Source: Schizophyllum amplum (lineage: Eukaryota > Basidiomycota > Agaricomycetes > Agaricales > Schizophyllaceae). From it: a DNA stretch of 64,000 nucleotides. A program made the translations under genes and the position numbers. The notes beneath the pieces are model-generated. The model had not been told where the DNA came from, made no database searches, and worked only from the letters and a program-made list of their open reading frames with translations. Location of the stretch: contig VDMD01000098.1 of NCBI GenBank assembly GCA_007026445.1, positions 29,841 through 93,840 on the forward strand, given 5' to 3'. This document shows, one piece after another, positions 42,525 through 55,336 of this stretch (its first letter is position 1; the number at the start of each line of letters is the position of its first letter).

Positions 42525-43655
42525 AGAGGGAGGGGGGAGGCGAGGCGAGGGGGAGGAGAGGGGAAGCGAGAGGGGGAGGCGAGAGGGGAGGTGAGAGAGG
42601 AGGCGAGGGGGGAGGGGGGAGGGGGGAGGAACGTAACCATGAGTGAGCGTGAGCACACATAACGACGAGGGAGAGGAGGGGGGCAAGGAGCGACGGCAAA
42701 GGGAGAGGAGGGGGAGGGGGGAGCGAGAAGAAGTGAGGGAGCAAGGGGGAGCGAAGGGAGGGGGAGCAAGGGGGAGCGAAGGGAGGGGGAGCAAGGAGTC
42801 GACGAGTTAGCAGGAGTGGAGAATGAAGACAAGAACGAAGGGGAAGGTGGGGGAGGACGAACGAGAGGGAGGGGGAGGGAGGGGGGATGAGAGGGGAGGA
42901 GGGGAGGGAGCGAGGGTGAAGGAGGAGCGAGGGAGGGGAGGGAAGGAGTCGACGAAAACGAAGGTCAAGGTAGGGGGAGGAAAAACGAGAAGGAGGGAGA
43001 GGGGGGCGTGAAGGAGGGAGGGGGAGCGAGGGGAGGGGAGCAAGGCATAAGTGTGCAGGATCACGGCATGAAGACGAGAGCAAGGGAGTGGTGGGGGGGA
43101 GGCAAAACGAGAAGGAGGGCGAGGCAGGCGGAGGAGAAGGAGCGAGAAGGGGGGAGGGCGAGGGAGGGAGCGAGGGAGCGAGGGGGAGTGATTTGACGAG
43201 TGCGTAGGAGTGCGGCATGAAGACGAGAATAAAGGGAAAGGTGGGGGGAGGCAGAACGAGATGGAGGGCGAGAAGGAGGGCGAGGGAGGGAGAGAGCGAG
43301 GGGGAAGGAGGGAGCAGGAACTTGGGAGGTAAGGAGTCGACGAGTCTAGAGTAGACGAGAATGAAGGGAAAGGTGGGGGAGTGTGAACGAGATGGAGGGC
43401 GAGAGAGGACGAGGGAGGACGAGGGAAGGCGAAGGAGGGCGAGGGCGAGGGGAACCCAGGGGGGAAGGCTCGAGGGGAGGGCATAGGAGTGACGGAACTT
43501 GTAGTCTTACTCATGCCGCGCGATTTGTGCTCACTCACTTATCGAGGTCGGACAGGATCAGGAAGTGTAAAGGATTCTTGAGACTAGCAAGCAAGGAGCG
43601 AGGAAGCAAGGGAGGAAGGACGGAGGAAGCAGGGGAGGGAGGACGGAGGGGGAGC
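42525..43655 (+). repeat. Polypurine tract, unit 2
   Basis: Counterpart of 30,488-31,740, about 120 bp shorter and with rearranged sub-blocks. Preceded by a short C-rich patch at 42,343-42,405. Confidence 0.85.
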
Positions 43656-45115
43656 TGAGACACGGTGTAAACACGATGAGTAAATGAGCGAGAGCTACGA
43701 TGTGCAAGGATTATATGGGGGAATAGGTGCTGTAGACTGTTCTAGTCAGCCCAATCAAGTCGCCGAAGACGCGACAGCGCACGAGCCAAGCGCGCGAGAG
43801 CTGAGGAATGAACGAGATGAGCTCGAGGCTCGAGTCGACGACTTTGAATACCCATGCTTCACTCGCGCGTTGCGCAGCGAAGCAGTTGCTGTATTCACCA
43901 GCTTCGTGCATTTGTAAATATGAAGGTAAAGGAACGTCGAGGACAGACAGGGTGGAGGTAGGACGCGAGGAAGGGGGAGGGGGGACTGATGTGAACGATA
44001 AGCTACGATACTGAAGGATTATATGGGGGAAGAGGTGCGGTAGGCTGTTCTAGTGAGTCCGACGACGTCGAAGAAGACGCGGGGTGAACGAGGAGGTGCG
44101 CATCGCAAGTACGCTCGCAATGACTCGTCGAACTAACCCGCGTGGCGACTTGGACTCGTACATAAATTTGTCTCGCTCGTCGTGTGAAGCCATCGTTGTA
44201 TTGCCAAGTTCAAAGGGGCACCGTTGTACGCAAAATCATGTATATTGACTATCTACAGAGTACATGGCTACTGTCCCTACGAGATACGTTAACACCGCCC
44301 CCCTCGCACACTCGTGCTGACTGGATTCCCTCGCCGCAGCGAAGTCGGCGTGCACGGCGACAGAACGAGTGCATTTGGGGCGTGCGAGGATGACTGTCGG
44401 CTTGCGGATGACGCGCTCGGTATTGAACAGCTTCTTGATGTGTGCGCGAGAGGCCGCGCAGAGGCATGGTTCGGCGTGGCGGAGGGTGGGCGTAAGGAAC
44501 CCACGAGCGGGTCAAACTCTGCGTATGTGGCGCAAGAAATCTGTAGACGGAAATCAGTCTTTGACCAAGGTGGCAAGCACGAGCAGCGAGCACGGGCGAC
44601 GACGACCCCGGTCACCCGTGTCCGAAGCCATATGTAAGTAGGTGAGTAGGTTTGAACGAGCGAGCTACAGACCTCGTCGCGCGGGTGCGATATAAGTAAC
44701 CTGGGAACAAGGCGAGAGTATTGTACTCAATCGTACCAGAGTACGAGTAAAGGGGGTCCTGGGACCGTACGTAGGATAATGTAATGCAACTCACGAGAAA
44801 ATGGCAAGTCCTCGGCGGCGCCGCGTCGGGCTCATCCGCCGCTCTCTCGGCCCTGCTCACCAGGTGAGCAGACAGGTCTCGGCGCAGTATCAGTACCTGC
44901 GCGCATCACATTAGCGTCACATACTCAAAAGTCAATATGCGGGCGCAAGCGCCTTACTGAGTAGACCCCTCGCGAGGGCACCTTGGACTTGCGACCTGAG
45001 ACGCGGTCAACGGCCGCCTGGCGTTAACACGATGAGCGTGTGACGAGGCCTGCGCGCTGAGTTAGCTGAGAAAGGAGACGTTACAAAACAGTGACTCACA
45101 ATAAGCGAGTTGTGC
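43656..45115. other. Array spacer, unit 2
   Basis: Counterpart of 31,741-33,237; holds the spaced repeat at 43,709/44,015. No supported gene. Confidence 0.5.
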
Positions 45116-45287
45116 GGCGGCGCTGCGCGCCGCCCGCCGCACGCGACCCATACTCCCGCCGTCACAGGTAGTCGCAGCCGTCCCCGAGAATTCCCGCGCG
45201 GATATTCTGCAAAATGACTTCATTTTGCATATTTTAGACGGTCAGAAACTCACCAGAAACCCCCTCCGCTTAGACCGGCATATGGGG
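45116..45287 (-). repeat. Hairpin module, inverted copy, unit 2
   Basis: Hairpin at 45,116-45,134; same layout as 33,238-33,411, with an adjacent minus-strand intron-like segment (GTGAGT...CAGCTAAC...CGCAG). Confidence 0.7.
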
Positions 45288-45597
45288 CTATCGGGGCGCG
45301 ACGAGGACGGCATCCAGCCCGGCAGAGCGTCGCCATGACGACGACGGATGGCGAGGTCAGACGCGAAAGCCAGCGAGACGTTGTGGGTGCTCATGCGGCC
45401 CCTGGAATGAAGTCAGAATATGCGCCACGTTTTACGACCGACACTCACCGCTTCGACGTTCATGACGACGACATTGCCGTAGAGCTCGTCCGCAGCGAAA
45501 GCGCGCGATCTCGAGTCACGCTTGAGTTCAACTTCGAGTCACGGAGTGATCACGTGATTCGATGTTGAACTTGCGAGAGCTCGCGCAGGGGCGTTGC

Positions 45598-46729
45598 TCA
45601 CTGCGGCGAGCATGTCAGCCAGAGGCGCGCCAGGCAGCGGTGGACCTCACATGCGAAGCGTGCGTGATCGCGGAGCTCGCCGCGATGTTGTGGGTCCGAG
45701 TGTGAGCGAGGCGGTGAACGTGAGGGGTGATTCGTTGTGCTGATTGGCAACGTGGCGCGGCGCGAGGCCTGCTACAGCCAGAACAGCTCCGTCAGCATGA
45801 GGCAATAAACATACACAAGTACTCACAAATAGACAGTGGTCTCCGTGCAGTTGCAGGTGGATGCCGGGTGATGGACGTGAGGGGAGATTCGTTGTTGGTG
45901 GTGGCGCGTGCCGCGGTATTCCCTGGGAGACTGTCAACAAGGCTCCATGTGCGACGAGGCAAACACGTACCCGATGACCAGAGCGCCGCGCTTCTGAAGG
46001 ACGTCGCAGGCGTCGTCACAAACGTCAGCCACCAACGTCGACGGCCCATGCGCGTCGCCCCGAGCAGTCCGAGAGAGCTCGGCGACGATCCTCGTCGCGT
46101 CGGGACGTGTCGGCGAAAGGCGGTCGACGTCGAAGAGGTCACCGTCGATCCCGCCGACCGACGCGCTGACACGTCCTCCGAGATGACCCGCGACGCCGGT
46201 GGTTGGCATGACAACAAAACGAGCCCCCCATGCTCGTCGCTTGCCCGTCGCCAGTGCCGGCACTTTGCACGACCTCGACGAACTCGGTCGCCGCGTCCTG
46301 CGCGACGTAGGTGGTCGAAGCCCTCGGGTTGTCGAAGTCGACGCGTCCGGCGTCAACGGTAGTCGAGTGCGCTTGACGCCGTCGAACGCGTCGAGGAGAC
46401 GCAGGCGAAGATGGTGGTAGGACGAAAGCTGTGTGCGGTCAGTTTTGTAATGAAACAAATCAATTGAAAACTTACTGATGCGCGTCATAGGCGGCAATAG
46501 TAAGGCGTGACCCTGAAGTAAGATAAACACATCAGCGCTGAGTCTAACTGAAGTAAAATGAGCGACTTACAAGGAGGCGTTGACGAACTGCGTGTTGGGA
46601 GTGACAGGGGAGGGAAGCTGGTGTTTGCAAAGTTGAAGCAGGATAGACCTGGTAGTAGAAGTAGACCTGGAGCGAAATAATCAGTAGACCCCCAAAACGA
46701 GAGGCAAGGGGGAAAACGTACCAAAGCAT
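45598..46729 (-). pseudogene. Multi-intron gene of unknown family, unit 2
   Basis: Counterpart of 33,709-34,841, start MLWYVFPLASRFGGLLIISL. Exon 3 has the same six-G run and frame change (AATEFVEVVQSAGTGDG then RFVVMPTTGVAGHLGG). It differs from unit 1 by a 6-bp in-frame insertion and several substitutions, and lacks single bases at exon edges that units 1 and 3 have. Confidence 0.4.
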
Positions 46730-48115
46730 CGAAGACGCCCTCCGCAGTGACGAGGAGCAGACGCCGAAGGGCGAAAATAAGAGTGGGTGAGTGCGCCGTG
46801 AAAGGAGGAGTATGGGAGAATGTCGAAACCCAAAGAACTCACCAGCCTTTATACTGGGCGAGACGGACCCGCTCCCGCCCGCGCTGTACCTCGCTACGCA
46901 ACGCTCAGTCATCCATCAGGATACGCCGGGTAGCACGCGGCGATGACGCCGGACGTTTGAGGCCGAGATCTGGACCTCGAAAAGCGGAAGATTCGGGGAG
47001 AGCGCGTAAACGCGCTCCCTGCACCGGCGCTGCCCTGGGCCGCACGTCGTCCTGGCTGCAACAGAGTTCAGTGGAAACATACCGCTCCGGACATGGGCGG
47101 GCGTACCGGAAGTCAGAGATGGAAGGGCGGAAGTTCTGGCGGGTGGCTTTGGGCGACGCGCCACAGCGCGTCCAAGTCGTTCTGCGTTGTGCTCGCTGCC
47201 CGCGTCGTTCAGCAGAGTAGTCCAAAGGCATTGAGAAACGTGCCTTGAGTGACTCGTAACGCGTGACGAAGCCGCCGCGCCGCGACAAGTCCAGGATGGT
47301 CGAGTTGGTTGTTGAACTTGAGAGATCAGTGAAATCCCCTTTGGGAAGTGCTTGACTCTTTGAAAGGCGGCGCGCACGTCGCCCGCCTCGTCAACGCCGT
47401 CGCGTCCTTCGCCTTGACCACAAAATAATTCCTCGTCATCGACGACACGTATGCCCGGGGTTTTCGAGGGAATGGGCGCAAAACGCGCCCTGTGAGTGAG
47501 GAGGAACGGCGCAGAGCGACGGCGAGCGCAGCGTCGCCCCCGTCGCCTCGCATCACGTTTCCATCAATCTGACGGCATATGTCAGCGCCCAGAACCCGGT
47601 AACTGAGCTCAGAAACGCACCAGATTTCGACGGAAGAAGCGGAAGGGCGGAATGACCGCGTAGAGGAATGGCGCTATTGCGAGCGTGCGCTACGTTCGGC
47701 GAGCGGCGCGTCATCGCAAACATGTTCGGACGGACTTCGGAAGATGGAATCGTGAAAGCGGTGCCGCCAGCCGGAAGACTGGGCGCGCGGTGAAGTAGAG
47801 ACAGAGGAGGAGGGGGTCGTGCATAACGAGCTGAAGAAGGCGCGAAGGCGCGGTTTGCGACCTGGGGCGTCAAGGGGTATATCGGTAGACTAGAATGAGT
47901 CATTGCGGACGTCAGCCCGGGCTCGGACGAACATGCTATGGACGCACCAAAACCGACGCCACATAACAAAATGGCCATTGTTCGCCATATAGCACAAGTT
48001 CGAGGCCGAAGATGGACGATCGGTGAGCGGGAATCGTGTTCTGAACACTAAACGAAAAGGTTTTGAGACTGGAATATTTGGGTTTTGGGAGACAACTTCT
48101 CGACCCAAGGACGTC
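46730..48115. other. Array interior, unit 2
   Basis: Counterpart of 34,842-36,227. No gene is supported beyond the remnants described there. Confidence 0.4.
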
Positions 48116-48135
48116 GAGTTTTGCATGCAAAACTC
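48116..48135. repeat. Perfect 20-bp palindrome, unit 2
   Basis: GAGTTTTGCATGCAAAACTC, self-complementary over its full length. Confidence 0.8.
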
Positions 48136-49340
48136 CTCGACCTTCAAGAACGATAAGGAAGGACGTCGATCCCGCTCATCGGTACTTGCTGCGCGTGTTC
48201 TAGGGGTCCAAGACGTTCAGCTCGACTGCCTGCGACCCATCCCTGGTGTCATACCGAGGCTGGGCGTCCTTCGAGAACTGGGTGCGCCAGGTGCGCGCCA
48301 CCCGAGACTCTTTCGAGATTTACGAGGGATCCCGTCGGGATTTGGGTTTCTATCTTTCGAGATGGGTACATTCAAGTGCAATGAAAACGCTGGCATCGTC
48401 GTCGTGGCGAGAGACAAGAACGATGAGCGGGAAGCGAAGATGGCGGCGCGAGACGAGAGAGATCGGAACTCGGCCCGCGTCGCGTGCGCCTTCCCATTTC
48501 GATTTTCGCCAAGTCCATCTCGACCACCATGGGTCTTCAGCACGTTTCGCACCCACCGACGCCTTTGATACAGGGCAATGTCATGTGATGATATTCTATG
48601 TACTCTAACGTGTCCTGGCGCGCTCGACGCGGCGCGCTTATTTTGCCGCGTTGTCCGTCCTCCCGACGCTCCAGCCCTGCCCGCCGTGCCGTCTGCAGCG
48701 CCGTTCCGAGTACTCATCGCACCGGGAACTCACGGTGGTGCCGACGGCCTGGCGAGCGCGACTGAAGCGTCGGGAAGCGGGGAAAACGTGGCCCGACAAG
48801 CGGCACTCGTGCCCGAGCCGTCCCCGTCGTCCATGACGCTGCCGTACTCAACGGCACTCGGCGGTTCTCGAAACATGCCGCACGAGATGACCGGGCAGCA
48901 TCCCAAAGCGGAATTATTCAAGATTCCACGCTCAGGGTATGCCGTTTGATCGGTCGCGTAGGTAAGTTTTTTGCTCATGTCCTGCTTTTTCCCCGCCATT
49001 CCCGTTGCCCCAGTCGCCGAGTCGACGTCTACCTCGGCGTGTTTCCCCCTGCGCGTCATGTACACCGTGCTGATAGTTGACTCAGTCGTCTACCGAACGC
49101 ACTCAACCTCCCATACCCACCACCCCAACGTGTCCGTCATGCGCAACGTCCGCTACAACACACTCGACATCGTTCTCACGGCGACCGCGGCACGCTCATC
49201 GCCCCACGCCCACCTGGTCGGCCCTCGCTTCGTCGCGTCCTCCCCGTCGTGCCCAGCCATCGTCGCGGACCTCCCCGGCCGCTGTCGCCATGGCAACACC
49301 GTCCCCATCCCGCCTACGCCCGTCTACCCGGTGCCATTTG
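48136..49340. other. Array interior, unit 2
   Basis: Counterpart of 36,248-37,470; same uncertain plus-strand splice signals. No gene called. Confidence 0.3.
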
Positions 49341-49515
49341 CCCCATTTGCCGGTCCAAGCGGAGGCGTTTCCGGCGAGGTTTCCAAGCCCAAAATCGATG
49401 CAAAACGAGGTCATTTTGCCAAACATCCGCGCGGGAATTTTCGAGGACGTCTTCGACACACTCGGGGAGGCGGGGGAGGCATTGGGGAGCGCGGCGGGCG
49501 GCGCGCAGCGCCGCC
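49341..49515 (+). repeat. Hairpin module, direct copy 1, unit 2
   Basis: Hairpin at 49,497-49,515; followed by GTGCGT...TTTCTCAG. Confidence 0.75.
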
Positions 49516-49605
49516 GCGCACTTGCTTAGGTGCGTCTTGTGGTCCCTTCCGGCTCCCAGCGCGCTGACGATTTTTTTTTCTCAGGTGTCCGCGAGGCGCC
49601 GTTTA

Positions 49606-49779
49606 CCCCATTTGCCGGTCCAAGCGGAGGCGTTTCCGGCGAGGTTTTCAAGGTCAAAATCGACGCAAAACGAGGTCGTTTTGTCAAATATCCGCGCGGG
49701 AATTTTCGAGGACCTCCGCGATGATTCTGTGGGGGCGGGGAGGGAGTTGGGAGCGCGGCGGGCGGCGCGCAGCGCCGCC
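49606..49779 (+). repeat. Hairpin module, direct copy 2, unit 2
   Basis: Hairpin at 49,761-49,779; followed by GTGCGT...CACTCAG. Confidence 0.75.
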
Positions 49780-49908
49780 GCGAGGTGCGTCAGGCGACGT
49801 ATTGTAAGCTTGGGTGCTCACTCGACACTCAGGGTCTTTGTCGCATTCCAGGCGACCCGGTACCGCCCGCCGACTCCTCCATTTGCCGACTCTAGACGAC
49901 CCCGACAG

Positions 49909-49997
49909 CCCCATTTACCGGTCCAAGCGGGGGGCGTTTCCAGAGCCGTTTTCGAGGCCAAAAATCGGCCCATTTTCTCGAATATTCGCGCGGGCGG
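49909..49997 (+). repeat. Hairpin module, partial direct copy 3, unit 2
   Basis: Hairpin end missing, as at 38,045. Confidence 0.6.
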
Positions 49998-52035
49998 TCT
50001 CGCGGGAGTGCGCGACGGTCTAGCGGGCGAACGCGACGGTCTCGAGGGTGTATGCGACGGTCTCGCGGGGTGAAGCGGGTCGTCACGGACATTCATGGTG
50101 CGTGATTCGTTCGCCCCGGGTGAAATTGAAGCTGACAAAGTCGTGAAGCAATGTATCGCCGTCCGGCGAGCGGCGTGTGTGCATCTGCATCCGCCGTGCA
50201 TCTCCCCACCGACGTCGTCTTCCTAACCCCCTCGTCTTCGCCTATCTCCCCACCTACGTCGCCTTCCCCTCCCCTCGTCGCGTATGTCCCCACCTCGTCA
50301 CGCATTCCCCACCTCGTCACGCATTCCCCTCAACCTCGTCGCGCATTCGCACCCCCCGACACGCATTTCCACCCCCCGACACGTATCTCCCCTCGCATCT
50401 TCACGCCCAACACGAGGAGGTCGTGAAGCAACGTATCGCCGTCCGGCGAGCGGCGCTTACACAAGGGGCAGTACTTACACGAGGGCGGCGCTTAAACGAC
50501 GGGCGGTGCTTACCCGGCGTGGCCTTGATGGCCGAGGACGTCTTTGGCGCCGAGACAAGTGTCTTTGGCGCTGAGGGGACGAGGACGGCTTTGGCGGTGA
50601 CGGGACGAGGACGTCTTTGGCGTTGCGGCGACGAGGCGTCTTTGGCATTGCGGCAACGAGGCGTTTTTAGCGCTGAGGGGACGAGGGCGTTTTTGGCGGT
50701 GACGGGGCAAGGCTGCCGAGGTCGTGAAGCAATGTATCGCGTTCCCGCGAGCGAGGTAGTCTAGCTCTATGTCGCGCTGACTGCTCTCTCAAGGCACTGA
50801 CTGCTTTCTCATGGCGCCGACTGCTTTCTCAACGCGTTCGCGTTGGAGCGCATTGTCGGTGACTTGCCCGACGATTTTGACGACCCCTCACGCTTTTCGC
50901 GACCTCTCCCATCCGTTGACCCTGCCTTGGTGAATACCCAATGTATCGCCGTCCGCCAAGATGCGTCGATGCGCCCGAGTTTGTCAGACTCAATTTGATC
51001 GTCGACCTTGTCTCGTCTTTACCCGGGATTTTGCCTTTTGATGTCAGACGAGCATAGCCGGTGCATTTACGGGTATTTTTACTGACGGGCTCCCTTACTC
51101 ACGGTGTCCTTACCGACGGGCTAGAGTGTTACTGACGGGCTCGAGTATCACCGGGGACCTGAATCGTACTTACCAATAGACTCGAGTTGTACTTATCGAC
51201 GGGCTTGAATGCAATGTCTTTGGTTGCATGTATGCGTTGTCAATTAACTTTGTACCACTCGTTGCTCGTGAATGCATTCCTTGCGAGAAGTGACTTGTGA
51301 ATCGAGACCTTGTCTACACAACATCGGTGTTGCGGGTACCTGTAAACAGGAACTGGATGAATAATGAGGTGATAGCGGGGGGGTAGCGAGTGCGACGAGC
51401 TGCGGGGAACCCTGAAGTTGAGGGGTGCCCTGAGTTTCCGGAAATAAAATTATTTTACGGAGGTGGCGTAGGCAACCGGCGGTAGGAGAGTGCAGGGAGT
51501 TGAGCAAGGTCGGCGAGAGAGAGGATTGCTGGCGGTGGAGGAGGCGGTGAGGAAGGGGAAAGGTGAATGATGTTTTCAAGAAGAAGTAAAGCTGGTAGCC
51601 AAAAACGGTGTCCATCGGTTAAGGCGATGGGTCCAAGTATTTGCATACCCTAGCCGGCGGTAGGTGGTCACGAAAAGGTGACATCGGCGGCAGGATCTGG
51701 GATTCGCGGGGGCCATAGGACAAGCAAGCAGGCAGTGAGGGTGGCTAAACTCGCAGGACTTGGTTTTCGGAAGTATATGTATCAAGGTGTCCAAGTCCGA
51801 GGCTTGTAGGTGGCCCACAGCGCCCGGTAGACAAGCTACAAAAGCACTTCTACTCGACTCTAACTTTTTCCCAAAACGACCTGTAACCTGCGCCGATAAC
51901 GCAACTTCAACCGTGTGAAGTCACATCACGGCCCGATCGCTGGCCGATCGCCGCGCCGATCGCGCGCGCTCATTAGGCGGACGACGCGGCTTGCTGCTTC
52001 CCATGACCTCCCTCGCCTGTCCCACCCTCGCCAGC
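49998..52035. other. Minisatellites and tail, unit 2
   Basis: Reduced minisatellites: the GACGGGCGGTGCTTACAT array is almost gone compared with unit 1. The tail to 52,035 matches 38,991-40,323. No gene supported. Confidence 0.5.
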
Positions 52036-52054
52036 TGCGGGACAATGGCCCGCC

Positions 52055-54020
52055 GACCTCGAAAAGGGCGGCGCGACGCCGTCTTCATTGAGTACAATGC
52101 AGCACGGACACGGCGCTTCGTCTCGCAGAACCTCAGCTACATCATCATCTTCTCCGCCGTCTCATTTTCGTGCGCATCTAACAGCCGAACGCTTATCCCT
52201 TTCGACCGTGCCCGAGGAGATCGTAGAGGTCGACCCCATCCCATCCCCAGCTTATTGCGGACGCCAGAGCGCTTTGGGCGCAAATCGCGCGGCAGAGTCG
52301 GACGCTAGAGGACGCAGCGGCGGAGTATCGCCGGCGCTACGGTCGCAATCCCCCGAAGGGTTTCGACAAGTGTGGGCATTCGCAAGGACAACGACTTGTG
52401 ATGGTCGACGAGTTCGACGGGCTGGTCGACGACCTCGAGCCGTCCTGGAGATCTCAGGCGAGGAGCTCGCGCATCGAGCACTGCAGGTGCGTGTGTAGCG
52501 CGGCGCTCGTGCGTTGAAACTGACATGCAAGCAGGCTCCCCTCTATCGACTGCTGTCGATGCGCGACCGGCGTCGATAAGCGGGGTGATCTTGGGCGAAC
52601 AGCTCGCGCGGCGGGCGCTGCAGGTATGTGTTCAGCGCGACCTCTGTCTTCACGACACTGACTCGTACTTAGATGATCAGGCCGACTTGGCCTCCTCCGC
52701 CCAAGTACAAACTCGGCCTCCCCCTCCCCCCTCCACCGTCTACAGCCAGTACGTCGCACTCTACCTCTCAGACTCCGTCCTAACGCGTCTACAGCCCCCC
52801 GCCACGCTCCGGCGCGTCTGGAACTCATGGCGGCGAACCTGCAAGCCCACAGACCCCGCCGCCAAATCTACTCCGGCACACGCAACATCTTCTCCCGCCC
52901 CCGTTGACTACCTCAATACCAGCAAGACCGCAGTTGAGCTCGATCTGACGTTCGTCAGCGAGACGCCGTCAAAAATCGACTACTGCCAGCAGCCGCAGGA
53001 CCACTACAGCCAGGGCCACTTCTTCTCCGACTGGCGTGTCATTCCCATGCTCTACCCCATCTTCTCCCCGCGAACACCAAGGGCTTTTACGACATCAAGA
53101 TCCCAGCCATTACTACTACGGCGGCACGAAGGAGTACACGTACGCGTGGGACCAGGAGCACCTCGAGCAGAAGCTCGTGGACGATATGGAGAAGCCGTGG
53201 GACGAGAAGAGCGACAAGATCTTCTGGCGCGGCGCGACGACCGGCGGCGGCGGCAACCCGGCGGCTTTTCCGCCCAGTACCAGCGCCACCGCTTCCTGCG
53301 CATGACCTCGGACCAGTCCGACGCCCGCGGCCCGTCACATTCGCGCACCCGTCCGACTCGACGAACTACACGACCGCATCCGTGCCGTGAGCCAGCTGAA
53401 CGCGGAGTTGATGGACGCGGCCTTCACGAAGGCGACGAACCCGGGCGAGTACCCCGGCGGGCTCGAGGCGCTGCAGGCGACGCACCGCTTCGCGGACCCC
53501 GTCCGCTGGGCGCGCACTGGTCGTACAAGTACCTCGTCGACCTTACGGCATGAGCTACTCCGGGCGCTTCATGTCCTTCCTGGCGAGCGACTCGGTGCCG
53601 GTGAAGGCGACCCTCTACCGCGAGTTCTTCTCCGAGTGGATTGAGCCTGGGTGCACTTTATCCCCATGTGCTCAACTACTCGGAGATCTACAATATCCAC
53701 GCGTACTTTTCGGGTGCACCGCAAGTCGCGCTGACCGCACTGAACGAGACGAACACCGAGGAGGAGGAGGAGGGCGCCCTGACACGATACAGACGCGTGA
53801 ACGGCGACCAACAGGCGACGAGCGGCTGCACCGGATCGCGCAGGAGGGCAAGCGGTGGAAGAACACGATCGGCCGCAAGGTCGACATGGAGGGTGGAGTG
53901 CAGCGAGGGGGTTTTGATTGCGGTTAGCTAACAGTGCTTCCAGTATACGTCTACCGCCTCTGCCTGGAGTACGCGCGACTGAGCGCGAGCGACCGGAGTA
54001 CGATGGATTACCTTGGTTGA
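52055..54020 (+). pseudogene. CAP10/GT90 glycosyltransferase, copy 3 (gapped)
   Basis: Same rearranged 5' end as unit 2, but exon 1 matches unit 1 through TTCATTTTCGTGCGC and keeps CGCCGGCGCTACGGTCGCAA, which unit 2 lost. The catalytic exon carries at least a dozen one-base deletions against unit 2 (for example near 52,860, 52,898, 53,068, 53,265, 53,325, 53,388, 53,503, 53,546, 53,648, 53,671 and 53,785) with almost no substitutions, most in runs of identical bases. This leaves fragments in all three frames. The pattern looks like consensus error, so the true state of this copy is unknown. Confidence 0.7.
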
Positions 54021-54216
54021 TACTCGACTCGGGCTGGCCCCGTCCCTCCCCTCCTCGCCCCCTCCCTCTCCTCGCCCCTCTCTCCCTCCCCCCCTCCCCC
54101 GTTACTTACCGTCTTGCATTTACTGACACATAAATATCTTACGAGGCTGGTGTAGACTAGTATTTATTGATACCTGGACTGATTGAATACTAATGATGCT
54201 GCGAGTTATCGACGGT

Positions 54217-55336
54217 GTGGAGGGAGGGGGAGGCGAGGCGAGGGGGAGGAGAGGGGAAGCGAGAGGGAGGCGAGAGGGGAGGTGAGAGAGGAGGCCGAGG
54301 GGGAGGGGGGAGGGGGAGGAACGTAACCATGAGTGAGCGTGAGCACACATAACGACGAGGGAGAGGAGGGGGCAAGGAGCGACGGCAAAGGGAGAGGAGG
54401 GGGGGGGGGGAGCGAGAAGAAGTGAGGGAGCAAGGGGAGCGAAGGGAGGGAGCAAGGGGGAGCGAAGGAGGGGGAGCAAGGAGTCGACGAGTTAGCAGGA
54501 GTGGAGAATGAAGACAAGAACGAAGGGGAAGGTGGGGGAGGACGAACGAGAGGAGGGGGAGGGAGGGGGGATGAGAGGGGAGGAGGGGAGGGAGCGAGGG
54601 TGAAGGAGGAGCGAGGGAGGGAGGAAGGAGTCGACGAAAACGAAGGTCAAGGTAGGGGGAGGAAAAACGAGAAGGAGGGAGAGGGGGGCGTGAAGGAGGG
54701 AGGGGGAGCGAGGGGAGGGGAGCAAGGCATAAGTGTGCAGGATCACGGCATGAAGACGAGAGCAAGGGAGTGGTGGGGGGAGGCAAAACGAGAAGGAGGG
54801 CGAGGCAGGCGGAGGAGAAGGAGCGAGAAGGGGGGAGGGCGAGGGAGGGAGCGAGGGAGCGAGGGGGAGTGATTTGACCGAGTGCGTAGGAGTGCGGCAT
54901 GAAGACGAGAATAAAGGGAAAGGTGGGGGGAGGCAGAACGAGATGGAGGGCGAGAAGGAGGGCGAGGGAGGGAGAGAGCGAGGGGGAAGGAGGGAGCAGG
55001 AACTTGGGAGGTAAGGAGTCGACGAGTCTAGAGTAGACGAGAATGAAGGGAAAGGTGGGGGAGTGTGAACGAGATGGAGGGCGAGAGAGGACGAGGGAGG
55101 ACGAGGGAAGGCGAAGGAGGGCGAGGGCGAGGGGAACCCAGGGGGAAGGCTCGAGGGGAGGGCATAGGAGTGACGGAACTTGTAGTCTTACTCATGCCGC
55201 GCGATTTGTGCTCACTCACTTATCGAGGTCGGACAGGATCAGGAAGTGTAAAGGATTCTTGAGACTAGCAAGCAAGGAGCGAGGAAGCAAGGGAGGAAGG
55301 ACGGAGGAAGCAGGGGAGGGAGGACGGAGGGGGAGC
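54217..55336 (+). repeat. Polypurine tract, unit 3
   Basis: Counterpart of 42,525-43,655, nearly identical apart from G-run lengths. C-rich patch at 54,036-54,100. Confidence 0.85.

Larger units (their letters stand above)
40324..52035. repeat. Tandem array unit 2 (11,712 bp)
   Basis: Same order of parts as unit 1; the CAP10 gene is rearranged. Over its last 10 kb it is nearly identical to unit 3 (few substitutions), so those two are the most recent copies. Confidence 0.9.
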
